The notes: generated by a model not told the origin, from the sequence alone. Counted from the stretch's first letter, positions 12,166 through 24,089 are shown. The stretch: 64,000 bases of DNA from Ancylostoma caninum (GCA_037903475.1 JBAJFG010000380.1:1-64000); one strand, 5' to 3'. Made by a program: numbers and translations.

Positions 12166-13190
12166 TTGCTTTGGAACTGTTATTTCAGTTCCAATTTCTC
12201 GCTGAAGAACCATTCCGATTGAAACTCCTGTCCAGTTTCTCATTTCAATCCCAATTTTCCCAAAAATCTGCTCATATCTTTGCACTCATTCGAAAGCCGC
12301 CAACAGCATTTGAAAGCTTTGAAACTGTAATCCTACGAGGTATACGACATTGGCGACGATGATCTCTCCAATGAAACCTACGTATGTACTTTTCTAGGCA
12401 CTTGAGAAACCAGCAGTTTCAACTATACTTCTGATTATTCAAGCCTTTCCTCCAGAACTACGTATGTAAGTGAACTGCAAACTATAATATAAAATTTTAC
12501 ACAGCATTCCTCCTTATATTCAGCTGGTTTCCGACTACTGCTTCGTTTAAACTCTTTCTAAGTGCATCACCGTTAGATATGGAATTCAAAGTTCACACAA
12601 AATCCTGAGATCTATTATTATCCCTTCTGCCCAAACATACTCCGACTTCTTGTCATAGAAGTTCTGTTGGTTTCAACATTCAACATACAAGCATGCAGTT
12701 GGACCCGATAAACAGAAGTAATAATGAGGAACGGGATAACACACAGTGTTTTTTATCTTGCCGACGCTTTTTTGTTGATAGCTGGAAACTCATTCATGAT
12801 CAAGGTAAACGAACTACTGTACCCAACATTATTTTTACCGCGTCAATACCCCTACATTTACTGCTATGGCACGTTTTGTTAAACTACAACACGGAGATAT
12901 TAAAGCGAAAGCCTTCTCACGGACGAAGGGTTTCATCCCCTTTGCGATCTTTTAATGATGGTTACAGATCTCAAGTGACGTTCTTAAGCTTAAAAATTTC
13001 AACCTGTTGCAATTTTAAAACCGATAAGGAACCAACTCCACAGCAGCACTCATAGGAAGTTTGTGAGAAATTCCAAAACGGCAAATGAAACTTACTACCC
13101 GAAAAGTTTCATGCCCGTTTTGATTGGCAAACATATCGCCTTGTTCGCCTACATGCATGGGTACAAAATGTTTTTACCAAAAGGAATGTT
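12166..13190. other. Spacer between the two AATTCG arrays; no recognised gene
   Basis: Contains a 120-codon plus-strand frame at 12693-13055 that I do not recognise (no signal peptide, no known motif). A short imperfect duplication of AACTACGTATGTA or CCTACGTATGTA flanks a segment at about 12376-12470. Nothing else stands out. Confidence 0.4.
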
Positions 13191-13470
13191 ATTCGAATAA
13201 ATACTCGAACATTCGAATATTCGAAAGTTCGAATATTCAAAAATTCGGTGGTTCGCAAAAATTCGAAAATTCGAATATTCGAAAATTCGGAGATCCCTAG
13301 AAATTCGGAAGTTCGAATATTCGAAAATTCGGTGGGTTCAGAAAATTCGAAAGTTTGAATATTCGAAAATTCGATGGTTCGCAAAAATTCGGAAATTCGA
13401 ATATTCGAAAATTCGGGGGTCCCCAAAAATTCGAAAATTCGAATATTCGAAAAATATTTTCGAATGTAAA
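13191..13470. repeat. 42-bp tandem array of AATTCG-type repeats, copy 2
   Basis: About six tandem units of 42 bases. Each consists of ATTCGAAAATTCGAATATTC, GAAAATTCGG and a variable GGTTCGCAAAA-like spacer. The unit equals 14 codons, so three frames stay open, but the resulting IFEYSNFRIF-type peptides are repeat artefacts. Within each unit TTCGAA recurs at about 10-base spacing, in phase with the DNA helix. The array is the same family and roughly the same orientation as the one at 11995-12165. Confidence 0.9.
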
Positions 13471-13689
13471 ACTCTACTTGTAACACAATCAATCCCTGCA
13501 TGACACCTGCAAAGCTTACTCGCCAGCATTTTAACATGGGCCCACTATAGATAGTTCTGCCATCCAACTCGCTCTCAGTTATACCTAAATGCTAGCTCAG
13601 CTCGTGACGGTACCCTAGCTAAATCTGTTCAACCTCAACACATTCCATAACCCTTTCGAAAATTCCAGATATTTCATATTGTTGTAGGA

Positions 13690-13835
13690 CAGTTAAGAGG
13701 CCACACCGCGGCAGAAAAAATTGAATTTTTCCTCGCTTCGGAAGGGAGATATCATAGTGACCTCATAGAGGATAGAGATGCTCCAGAATTCCTAGAACTG
13801 CTATGTACATCACGCTTCAGTCCGCTTTTTTAGTC
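13690..13835 (+). pseudogene. Exon-like remnant homologous to 16330-16535
   Basis: One open frame reads TAAEKIEFFLASEGR, then ED, then APEFLELLCTSRFSP before a stop. A second segment at 16330-16535 reads AKKVSEFFLARGGR, then AEDTTEILENCCVHS. The matches in residues, spacing and order indicate a common ancestral coding sequence. I do not recognise the family. It may be a host exon copied around or part of a transposon-encoded protein. Confidence 0.45.
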
Positions 13836-14895
13836 AGTTACATTACTGGAAAAAGGCCTTTGTGCTTAAATGCTTAATTCTTAAGGCTATTATCGCGCTG
13901 CTCATAGCCACTGTGCTGAGTGTAAAGAAAGGAGTTTCCATTGTGTTCATCTGGTACAAGCTATGTGAGCGATTCAGTGGGCATATAAAACTTATGGTAT
14001 TTCATGCCTTCCAGCAAACTACTTGGAATGCAATGTAGCAGAAAAGAAAAGTGTTTGCATGATGCCTTACTCAAGACTTCCATACAGTGGTCAAGAGATT
14101 AATAAGGATCCTTTGCTCTTCCGCTTTCTCTCTCCTTGAAAAGTATGCTGTCGCTCCTTCTTCTGACTTTCTGCTGATTATTCACATCACGAATCGCAGA
14201 AAAATTTCCTGCAAAATTCGCCTGATTTCTTTTGCCTAGTCCTCAGCTTTGAAATTCACCACGTTCCCGAATATTCCGCCACTGAGCTCTTATAATTTTT
14301 CTTTATGAGCAACATTCAGAACAACACAACAACAGTAATTCACAATATCATCTCATAATCTGAGTGTTTTACAAGGACTTTGATACAGGAATAGATAAAA
14401 TAAAATGTTCTCATCATCATCAATGAAAGTCAACATGGGCGATGTGCTGAAATATCTTGGTTTTTTTACAGGTCTGAGGCAGAAAGAAAAATTAATTCCA
14501 TTCTTTCGCGACGCTGTTCTTGAGCAGATGCTCTCCTGTTGGCTGCTACTCTCGATCGCTAAACAAAAATAGCTCTAGCTCCGCATGCTTCTTCTCCCGA
14601 GAGCGCATCTGGATGTAATCCTCGTTCTGTTGCAGATGTACGTGACGTCACCGGCGAGTCGTCGGCATCCTACGCTTCGCCGATTGTCGAGGAAGACCGA
14701 TGCCTGCTCGAGGACCAGTGTGAGTTGCTCGTTCAGCAATTGGTATTCATTTAATTTCTTTTCGCAGCTCTGGAATTTGGAATATGGCTTGCCCATCACG
14801 GCTAAATGTAGGAGATTTTGGAGAACAAAAAAAACTGGCGAAAACATACCTGTATTGATGAGTTTTTACCTACCATTTCACAAAATTGGTATATA
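13836..14895. other. No recognisable gene
   Basis: AT-rich. Overlapping 90-117 codon frames on opposite strands at 14575-14938 have no recognised domain. I see nothing else to support. Confidence 0.4.
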
Positions 14896-15798
14896 TACAG
14901 GGTGCGGCAAAATATTGACCGCCCTTTGTGACATATAAAGCATATAGAAAATCAGAATAAAATGGAAGACCAAGTGCGACCATTCTGCTGCCTAGAATCC
15001 TGAGAACAATGTAAAACTAATACACACATGTATTCAATCCATCCATTTATCTCCAATTTTGCCTCAACAGACAAAACGGGAGAAGGGTTTACTACTGCGA
15101 TGCAAGTAGTCATCTTTGACCTGATCCGGAGTTTTTTCTGAGATTTTTTTTTCGTGGAATGGGAACATAGCATATGTTAAGCCTTCCGCAAATCCGCTAA
15201 TAAAAAGTATCAGCTGCTCCTGTCCAAGCTATGGTTCAACTTGTTTACGTATTTGCCAACGGCGCAGAGGAGCTTCATATCATTTCCTTTGGTTCTAGTG
15301 CCAAAATCACCGCATGACCGAGAAACGATATTCGACAGAAGCGCACTTCCCGTGGGATCGATTATAGGTTTAGAAGTGGGCCGTTGCTTTTCTGAGAGGA
15401 TTTTTCTGCAGCTTACAACGTAAAGACATCGAAGGAGTTTTGCACAAGAAATCATTCATGAGCTCTCCAGTCCCAAATTAGCGACCACCGTATGGATTGT
15501 ACCACGTGGGCGCTTTGAAGGAGCAAGCATGTGCTACACCGCACCACAGTATGGGTTTACGTGTGGATTGTTTAAAAAAAGAAAGGATGAAATCGACGAC
15601 GGTCCCTACGGCGCATCACTTACGTCTTCCCTTGTGTTTTCCTTAGAGCTGTTCTCAAGAATGGAGATAAAATTGACCGGAGACAGTTTCATATTGTTCG
15701 CCATATTGTTTTCCGTATGCTCTGAAGAAACTCGTTACATCTATGCAGAGGTTTCCACGAGCCATTTCAAGCGGACAATATTTTTGCCTCACCCCGTA
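14896..15798. mobile_element. 903-bp TA-flanked TIR element
   Basis: The left end is TA-CAGGGTGCGGCAAAATATTG. The right end, read inward, is TA-CGGGGTGAGGCAAAAATATTG followed by TCCGC against ACCGC on the left. TA flanks and CAGGGTG-type ends are typical of Tc1/mariner superfamily elements. Internal frames of 60-92 codons on both strands show no transposase catalytic triad, so it is degraded or nonautonomous. Its right end lies one base from the Tc1-like foldback starting at 15800. Confidence 0.7.
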
Positions 15799-15799
15799 A

Positions 15800-17617
15800 T
15801 ACAGTAGCGAGCAAAAAGATTGCAACTTTTGGTTTTTCGTCCATAACTCCTTTCAAAGAAGAGCCTGAAGGTTCAAATTTTTATGGGAATCCTAGGTACA
15901 CATTTGAGACAGGAGCGCGTTAAAACTTCCTCACTCCATCAACTTCTTGTTTTCTGAGGAAATTTTTTCTCACAGAAGTCGAAATCTGCATTTTGGGGCC
16001 ATTCGCAAAATCTTGCAAAATGGCGTCGGTCATCAAGATCTTACCACGAGTTGGTTTATTGTAGCAGGATTAACCCCGCGTACGCTGGAAACTGTGCATG
16101 CGGTGACCACTGGTCTATCTACGGAGGCTATGTGGGATTAGTTTAGCAGTGCTTCTTTGTGGATGTTTCTGTCACTCTGGTTCCCTCTAGCATCTCTGTT
16201 TAGAAGGGAGAGATGCTGCTGACGGTTCTATAAGTTTAGTTACAGGTGTTAAACTTGAATACAATTGATTGCTCCTTCGGAATTCTGAAATATTCCGGCT
16301 TGTTTCAATACAGCCAATTGTGCACCTCACGCAAAAAAAGTTTCGGAATTTTTTCTGGCTCGGGGAGGACGATTAGTTAAGGGTACTATGTGTGCTGAAG
16401 ATACTACAGAAATCCTAGAAAATTGCTGTGTACACTCGGATTCATGCCGCCCTGGATTTATCGCAACAAGACTACTCGAAGTGAGCAGTACTGGTTATTG
16501 GCACAGGTGTGTGCGCCCCTTTGCTCAACTGGTGAGTCTTCACACTTAGCCTAGTGCATTTTGCTCTGAAAATGTCTCTTCCGGTTTGCTTCGTTTAATT
16601 CAAAATGAACTAGCCCGTTTTTATAGTGATAAGTTACCGCATCCCTTTTCCGTGCTTTCTGAGAGAGTTTATTGTACATTTGTAAGAAGTGCCTCATCAA
16701 ATCCGAGGCGGCATGAACCCACGCGTATACAGCGATTTTCTAGGACCACTGGAGTATCTTTAGCACACATGGGATCCTCAACCAATCTTCCTCCTCGTGA
16801 AGGAAAAATTTCCAAAACTTATTTTCCGTGATGTGCACAACTGGCTGTATTGTAACAAGCCGGAATTCTAAGAGAGCATTGAACTGTATTAAAACTTAAA
16901 ATCTGTAACTAAACTTATAGAACCGTCAGCAGCATCCTCTCTCTTAAACAGAGATGCTAGAGGGAGCCAGAGTGACAGAAACATCCACAGAGAAGCACTG
17001 CTAAACTAATCCCACATAGCCTCCGTAGATAGACCAGTGGTCACCGCATGCACAGTTTCCAGCGTACGTGGGTTAATCCTGCTACAAGGAACCAACTCGT
17101 GGTAAGATCTTCATGACAGACGTCATTTTGTAAGATTTTGCGAATGGTCCCAAAATACACACTCCGACTTCTATGAGAAAAATTTTCCTTAAAAAACAAG
17201 AAGTCGATGGAGTGAGGAAGTTATAACGCAGAGGGAGCCAGGGTGACAGAAACATTCATAGAAGAACACTGCTGAACTAATCTCACATAGCCTTCGCAAA
17301 TCTCAACCAGTGCTCAGTGCATGCATATTTCCGGCAGATACGGGCTGATTCCGCCGCTAAAAATCAAATCGGGTTCGGATCTCAACGATAGATATCACTT
17401 TGTGAGACTTTGCGAAAGGTTCAAAAATACATATTTCGACTTCTGCGAGAAGAAATTTTCTTAAAAAACAAGAAGTCGATAGAACAAGGGATTTTCAATG
17501 CATTCTTGTCTCGATGTGTATCTACAACTCCCATAAAAATTTGAAACTCCACGCTCTTCTTTGAAAGGAGATATAGGTGAAAAAACAAAAGTTGCAATCT
17601 TTTTGCTCGCTACTGTA
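15800..17617. mobile_element. Tc1-like foldback transposon with a duplicated right arm
   Basis: Ends at TA dinucleotides with perfect inverted termini beginning CAGTAGCGAGCAAAAAGATT. The left arm runs about 15802-16335. The right side holds two successive copies of the arm complement. One (about 16832-17221) lacks the outer 120 bases; the other (about 17222-17615) holds the true terminus. A centre of about 500 bases (16336-16831) is not inverted and includes the exon-like segment at 16330-16535. The termini resemble Tc1 ends (recalled). No transposase is visible, so it would have moved in trans. Confidence 0.85.
16330..16535 (+). pseudogene. Exon-like remnant inside the foldback
   Basis: An open frame with AKKVSEFFLARGGR, EDTTEILENCCVHS, PGFIATRLLEVSSTGYWH and FAQL runs to a GTGAGT that would serve as a splice donor. 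It is related to 13690-13835, where the corresponding peptide also begins with an EFFLA block. Family unknown. Its position in the non-inverted centre suggests cargo carried between the foldback arms. Confidence 0.45.
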
Positions 17618-18436
17618 TATCGGACTGAGCCTAGCTAAAGATCGCAGAATTTACAGTTCGGAGTGTCCCAAGTACGTCTATGAGCCTTTTCTGTATGGGC
17701 TTCTGACATAATAAATCCTAGAATTCGAATGCGCTCCCTTTGAAACGCTTGAACCCATTCTCTGAATAATTTGTTGCTACTACTGCACATATGATGACGA
17801 CAGAAATTTCATTCCCGCCGGACATTTGTATTGTCACGTGAATGATTGTATATTGGACTTGTTTTTCTGTGAACGTGTCATCGAAAAGGTAATGACTCGT
17901 TAACATTTGATATTCCATACATTTGCATCAATTGGATTAGTTGAATTCGTTGAAAAGTTAGCCAATAAGTGAGGGTGGATGATAGTTCTGAGGAGGCTCC
18001 AGTCCCACTTTGTTTTCATGGACTAGGGGGGGGGGGGCGACTGCAGTGAAGTCATTAGCTGGACGTAATCCCGACAGGGCATATTGCTACAAGTTTGGTG
18101 CACAGTTAGTTACCTGGCGTTTTCCTTATTTATTTTTGGTTATGGGAAATGATGCTTTATTCTACACCACTTTTTCCTTGTTCTAAGAAAATGTTCTTCA
18201 AGATTCACTCCATGAAAAGGTTTCTGGATAGTGAAGATCGTATTCGTTGCAATCTGCTTTGAAGTTTTGGGAGAATACGGATAGTGAAGTGAGCAATGCG
18301 TGAACATTGCCAGGTTTTTGGCGAGAGAGGATCGGACATTGTTTAACGCAAATGTTTATCGCTGATTCCCGCGACATAAACTTACAGTGAAAGAGTACTT
18401 GGTAGAAGTGGCCATTCGCAACGTGGTCTGTGTTGT
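17618..18436. other. No recognisable gene; poly-G tract
   Basis: AT-rich sequence with a run of 10 G near 18028-18037. Short frames only. I see no conserved domain or inverted repeat. Confidence 0.4.
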
Positions 18437-18965
18437 TACAGGGTGGGCCATAAATACGGTAACACAGAAAGTGTACATGAAAAAAGAATTTATATGTGAT
18501 TTAAAACATAGCTGTAGGATTTATATTTGCTAGGTATTGTTTAACATAACGCAATCCTTCGTCTCGGGATATCCCCTATCAGGTCCTGTACAGGCCCTGA
18601 GATGCTAAGTGAAGTCGTTGACCGCGGCGCGCATGTGGTTGTGCTTCAGGCGATGCAGCATTTTCTAAAGTGCTCGCCCAACTGATCCAAATTCCGGAGA
18701 GGTTATGAATAAGGCCTTGTCTCGAGTATCACCAAAGTCTATTAACTGATTGAGACCCAAGCCAATGAGTGGTCAATTGATGAAACTAATAGGACCTGAA
18801 ATATATTTCTGGTCGAGTCCAGAATCAAACCTGGCTTGTGGGCCGGAGCTCTGTTGAACCGATCACTCGAGAACAATAGCGTCGGCTCCGCGCTTGTTTT
18901 CACAAACGTTTCAAAAACAGTGCGAACTGCCATTTTTCAAATTCAATAGCGATATTGTTTTTGCA
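18437..18965 (-). pseudogene. Decayed Tc1/mariner-type transposase C-terminus with one terminus
   Basis: The low-coordinate end is TA-CAGGGTGGGCCATAAATACGG, a Tc1/mariner-type terminus. Read inward on the minus strand, shifting frames give GLGLNQLIDFGDTRDKAL, then RAAVNDFT and HLRACTGPDRGYPE. This recalls the end of DD37D-like transposases (LRAAVDAF...RLKACVKA...GGHFE, recalled). Several stops break it, and the opposite terminus is not visible. Probably a truncated, long-dead copy. Confidence 0.55.
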
Positions 18966-20340
18966 TATTTGCTGCGACAAAGTCAATACGTTCAATAGTC
19001 CCAAATGATTCACATTTATCCTTACTGCATAGGCATTTGGCTGTATTTTTCGTGGATGTCAAGCGAAAAGTAGCCCTGTTACTTCGGTTTGCTACGTGAT
19101 TTTCTGCGAAACACGAACATGTGCGATTGTGAGAATTCTCTCAAGAGTTGATCCCCTCTCTGGCGCTCTATTGGACCAGGATTCACATTTTTCATGCTCG
19201 ATCCCAGTTCATCATTTGACAGTCACTTTTTGTTGTATCCCAGAAACCCCCTGGTGGTTGTTGAATCCCAGAAACCCCCTGCAGAAACTCCTCCAGAAGC
19301 GACTTCTCATTTCAGGATCGTTTTGTGAGGGGATCTTAAGAGGTTTCAAGAGGAATAGAATCTCCAAGAGATCACAATGGTATTCACAGTTCCTTGCAAA
19401 ATGTTGAGAAACCTGTTTTTGAGGCTCATAATCTGTGAAGAATTCGAAGATTTAGATATCTGTCACAAAGCTATGCACTTGGTGATATCGATTATTGGCA
19501 CTCCTTACTTCTTTAATGCAGATCTCTCCCTGGACTTTTTGAATTCTCCACAAAACAAGAGGCTCAGGAACGTTGTTTTCCACACTTTTGTACATAGGAT
19601 CTTTTTCTTTTCAAACCCTCCCACTCAGAATCTTTTTCTTTCCAAACCCTCCCACTCTCTCATTTTTCGATCTCTGCAGTTGCCTATTCTAGCAGCACTA
19701 AATATGCATGTCCCTTCTCTCATCTAGGACCATCTTCAGGAATAGCAGTGGTCCCTTCTGGTGCTCGATATCACCTGCGAGCCGGATGTTTCGACGCAAC
19801 TGCTCTTTCTGGTCCATTGTTCGAAAACCTTCCCCTCTGATGCCCATTCGACAGGTTTTTAGGGAATGCTTAGAACTGTTGGCTGTTCATTGCACTGCTT
19901 GGTGCGAACAATTGTTCGAAACTCCGGTCATCGCTGTTAACGATCTTTCGAATTGCTTCAGAGCAGGAGCAATGAGGGGATCCGATTTTTTCCGTGTACA
20001 TAATGTTGCTTTGCCCAGTGCCGCTGCATCGAGCTTGCACGTACATCACTTTCTAATTTTCTTGTCTTCTTCCTCAAAGGGTGTGCCCACGGGAGCTTTG
20101 GTGTTCGACAACTTACCACAGTATCAAAAAATATAAAAAAAAGACGCTGAACTAATTAATTTTGTGGATTCAATTTTGTTGCTTCTTCGGTTCAAATCAC
20201 TGACATAATCAATCGAATAGATCCAAGCAATAGTGGGTTTTGAGCTGAGCTGGTATTTAGCGTTCTTGATTTTAAAGTTCTTCATATCTTCATGGAGTAG
20301 TAGTAGGCAGAATCCTACGATCCTCTTATCTGAATCATGG
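18966..20340. other. No recognisable gene
   Basis: Contains frames of 103, 116 and 142 codons on the plus strand (19096-20136) with no family I recognise and no convincing splice structure. A 15-base direct repeat, CCCAGAAACCCCCTG, occurs at about 19239 and 19267. Nothing else noted. Confidence 0.35.
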
Positions 20341-20655
20341 TAGTGCAACAAAATTTTCTAGAGCGCAGGCGTAGGGGGAATAGCACGTGATCGCATGATT
20401 TAGCCGTGAGGCTCGATTATAGACTATAGACTGTGGCTCGCGAGGATGCGTGGCTGACGGGGCATTCGGCCGATGTTTCGTTATAGGTGCATAGACGCGG
20501 TGGAAGTCGGGTGCATTCGGGATTTGGCGGTGGGACCAGCAGCTAGCGGTCTCGAGCCATCCGGGCGAGACAGTGTTTACAACGATTTGACTATGCATAG
20601 CAGCAATGTACGGAGCAGAGTAGCCCCTCTGATGGAGCTTTGTCCGTAACTGCAC
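20341..20655. repeat. Locally GC-richer repeat-like segment
   Basis: Base composition changes sharply to GC-rich, with a 106-codon minus-strand frame (20335-20655) that I do not recognise. The sequence style resembles hookworm interspersed repeats, but I see no second copy in the window. Unassigned. Confidence 0.25.
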
Positions 20656-21360
20656 TCAATCTTGGAACGCTGGACGTGAATCAGGCCCCGGCACGAGCCT
20701 GTCTAACGGTCATAGGCAGAACGAAGCCTCCTTTGAAAAATACAGATTTTACGAAGCCCCCTTTGAAAATAATGGTGTGGGAAAAGCCCTCAAAAATGCA
20801 TATAAAAACACATGGAAGTTAAAAAATTTTATTACACACATAAAAAAACAAAAAAAACTTCAATTTTAAACTAAAAAAAGTAACAATAAAAAACTACAAA
20901 CTAACAATAAAAAACAAAAACACTAATACTACAAGAATAAAACTAACTACTACTACTTAAAAAAAACGGCGCCCACTCTCCCACCCACCGCGCCTGCCGA
21001 CCACGTGCCCTCCTGCCCGCCCTCGAACTGGTCTTGCTTGCCCACCCTCCCTCCCATTAAGGTCGCCCACCTAGCGGACTCCTGGAAAAAAAATGGTTCT
21101 TGAAAAAAGAAAAAGCAATAAGTTGTGATGACTTACCTTCTATGAGGAGCCGCTCCTCAATCTGGTGGGCGACCTGGGGGGGGGGGGCCGGCGGGTGGCC
21201 GCCGAAACGGCGGCGACCGCCGCCCGCACCCCCCACGTTCACTAGTTGAGGCGGGAGGGCCTCGGTATTTTGCCTCCCGCCTCTGAGCTGAAAAAAAAAA
21301 TGAGTTTAATGTTATTACAGAAGTAAGCCGTACCAATAGAACAAATCAGTACCTAACCAC
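20656..21360. other. A-rich low-complexity tract and GC-rich exon-like block
   Basis: 20820-20970 is A/C-rich low complexity. 20968-21060 and 21135-21285 are GC-rich, with a 10-G run near 21177. On the minus strand the second block ends in GAGGAGCGGCTCCTCATAG followed by AAGGTAAG, a plausible donor, so it could be an exon with a Gly/Pro/Arg-rich product. It lies downstream of the dynamin exons on the same strand, where the next dynamin exon would be expected, but it does not match the expected GTPase-domain sequence. TTTACGAAGCCCC near 20750 recurs near 23700. Confidence 0.3.
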
Positions 21361-21368
21361 TGACATAC

Positions 21369-21719
21369 CTCTTCTAAGGGGGAACAGGCGATTTTCCAGA
21401 ATTTCACGCGCATCAGTGCCTTCGTCCATAAGGTCTAATTTGGTCAGTACACCAATGGTTCGCAATCCACTTCCTGAAGAAAAATTGAAGCTAAGCTACC
21501 AGCACTCCTTAGGAACATCGAAAAACATTACCTTCGCCAATTTTAGTGCATCAGATGTGGCAAGATCGCTGTTAGCGGGCGCTACAGCCAGGATCAGGCA
21601 CGTCTCTCTACTGATAAACGTCAGAATCATTTCAAGAATCTGGTGCTCGAAGTCAGGAGGTTGATCACCAACTGGCACTTTGGTCAAACCAGGGAGATCG
21701 ATAAGGGTAAGGTTCAGCA
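21369..21719 (-). pseudogene. Dynamin GTPase-domain fragment (two exons, frameshifted)
   Basis: Exon at 21719-21532 starts after a TTTTCAG acceptor. It encodes the G3/switch region of dynamin: [47 protein letters not shown]. It ends at AAG|GTAATG. After a 58-base intron with a TTCTTCAG acceptor, exon 21473-21369 encodes [20 protein letters not shown] (G4 TKLD) and [14 protein letters not shown], then GTATGT. Compared with dynamins (E-V-D-P-Q-G-L-R expected), about 10 bases are missing after GAAGTGGA, so the joined exons are out of frame. The P-loop exon is absent; a JmjC gene fragment lies where it should be. Closest known family: nematode dyn-1/dynamin (recalled). Confidence 0.9.
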
Positions 21720-21895
21720 CTGAAAATGATTATGAAAATCAAATGGAACATTGCTGCAGATCAAATTACTAACAATTTCCTATATTAGAACACTGTAAAA
21801 ACAATACATTCAGAATCGTTGTAAAGATAGCAGAGTAAATAGCAGATAGCGTAAAAGATAGCAGATCAAAATAGCAGAGTAGCTACTAGACTCAC

Positions 21896-22469
<574 letters not shown>

Positions 22470-22836
22470 TCATGGAACAGCGTGGGAAAATTCGCGATTT
22501 CAGGAAAAATTGTGAAAATCTGCAGAATAAGAGGAGGGCAAACTGCTCTCTTTTAGAAACCACCAGATATGCATAAAAATGCAAGAACTGATGTGTTCCC
22601 GAATGCTGCACGAAAGGAACGAATAATAAACAGTGAAATACTCAAGAGAAAGAGGTGCATGTACGAAAGATCCATGAAAGTATAGAGAAACAATGGACTT
22701 TTTCAGAGCATATGAAGCTAAAAAACACCGCGCGGCTCACTGAGTGCGGAGACCGTGTTTGAACCCAGTGATTACAGCCTTTACGTCGAGCCTATAAAAT
22801 GAAATGAGACCGCGATGAAGTAGACTGAGAACTTAC

Positions 22837-22925
22837 CGAGACGCAAAAGAAGTGATTGACTGGAGATCGCATAAATGATTACCGAAAACTAGTGCTAAGG
22901 CTTTCGAAGGGGCGTTCAAATGATT
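22837..22925 (-). other. Candidate upstream exon of the JmjC fragment
   Basis: A minus-strand frame ends ...LALVFGNHLCDLQSITSFAS followed by a strong GTAAGT donor. Its two leftover bases join in phase to the YCLM exon, creating an arginine codon. LALVFGNHLCDL vaguely recalls the LNVxSLEFS segment that precedes YCLM in KDM7 proteins, but the WVDxxWP segment is missing. Weak support, and the 5' boundary is not defined. Confidence 0.3.
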
Positions 22926-24089
22926 CCAATTCCCGCGCTGAGTCGATTGGGTCTGCGTTCTGCTTTGGAGCGCGGCTAAACGGCTTGCCAATGTTCCTTG
23001 GAGCGAGCGGAGAAGGACAAATACTCGGAAGATAGGAGATGATAAGTGATAATATGTGAGGCGTATGAAAGCACATACCTCCAAGTATAGGGTACATGGT
23101 GGGGGATTGGTAACTTATGTGTTTGAATAGGGACATTATGCCCCCGACAGGCTCAGCTTGTAGCCCAGCCTGTCGAAAATAGGCTGGCCCCTTTACCGAG
23201 CATACAATTCCTGGATTGTCATAAGTTTTGTGATCTGACATCATACATTTATTTTGAGTGCTATGACGCTTCTTCACCCCAAATTTGGTGTCAATCGGTT
23301 GAGTCTCGACTCAACGGGAGAGCCTTCCAACCACTCAGACTCAGAATGTGAGCGTATACTTTTCTAGTTCACTTAAGTTTAGATTGTCTCTCCCAAAATC
23401 TTCTAGTGTTCCCTCAGTTCTTATCTCACTGAAGATTCCAGCTCAATCCATGCAGATTCCGCGGCGCAGGAGTCGTTTAAGTCCTCCGGATTATGGAAAC
23501 CTGTACATGGTCTGCTCCAATCGAACTTTTCAACATCGATCGCCGCAATCGCTCTGCTCAAGCTACGAGCAGTTCTTTTGCGAGCCTTTTTCATCTTTCA
23601 TCGCCTTTATTAACGCATTTATTTTCTTTGGACCAACGAACACCTCAAAGTTTTTCTGGGGCTCGGCCCCGAACCCGTACGAAGCCCCTTTTGCTTTTCG
23701 ACCCTTTTACGAAGCCCAGCTTGCCAACCTACAAGCTGCGCTGGCGCCTGACGTGAATCGCTTCGAAAGGATGTGTGGAAGCCGTGGCGATAGGATTCAC
23801 GCGGTTTCCTTATGTAGGATGTGCTTTTTGCCCTCTCATTATTGAGGTCCCATGGGGATTATACAGCTTGAGGATCCGTCTGTTTTCAAGAAGGGCAGTA
23901 CAATCAAATACACAGGATGAACGAACGAAGAACACGTCATAATAAGCTGTTGTGACATTTTTTTGGAACCAGTTGTGCAATTGATCAAACTTTCTAAATG
24001 TTTCCTAATTTTCTTCCATTTTTTTAAAAGATTTACAAAGAGTGCGGGTGCACTGATGACGGACTGATGTGCCGGAGCCCCGTAGTTCA
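22926..24089. other. No recognised gene; repeat-like frame
   Basis: A 165-codon plus-strand frame (23348-23845) contains TTCTGGGGCTCGGCCCCGAA and TTTTACGAAGCCC. The latter also occurs near 20750 on the other side of the dynamin/JmjC fragments, as does GACGTGAATC. I take this as repeat-derived rather than a gene. Remaining sequence unassigned. Confidence 0.35.

Noticed and set aside
13109..13567. 152-codon frame rich in FEYSNIRIFEFL
   Set aside because: Caused by the 42-bp AATTCG repeat, open in several frames and on both strands.
20968..21285. Dynamin proline-rich C-terminal exon
   Set aside because: The GC-rich block lies at the right side of the dynamin exons, but its product is Gly/Arg-rich with few PxxP motifs and the intervening GTPase and stalk exons are missing.
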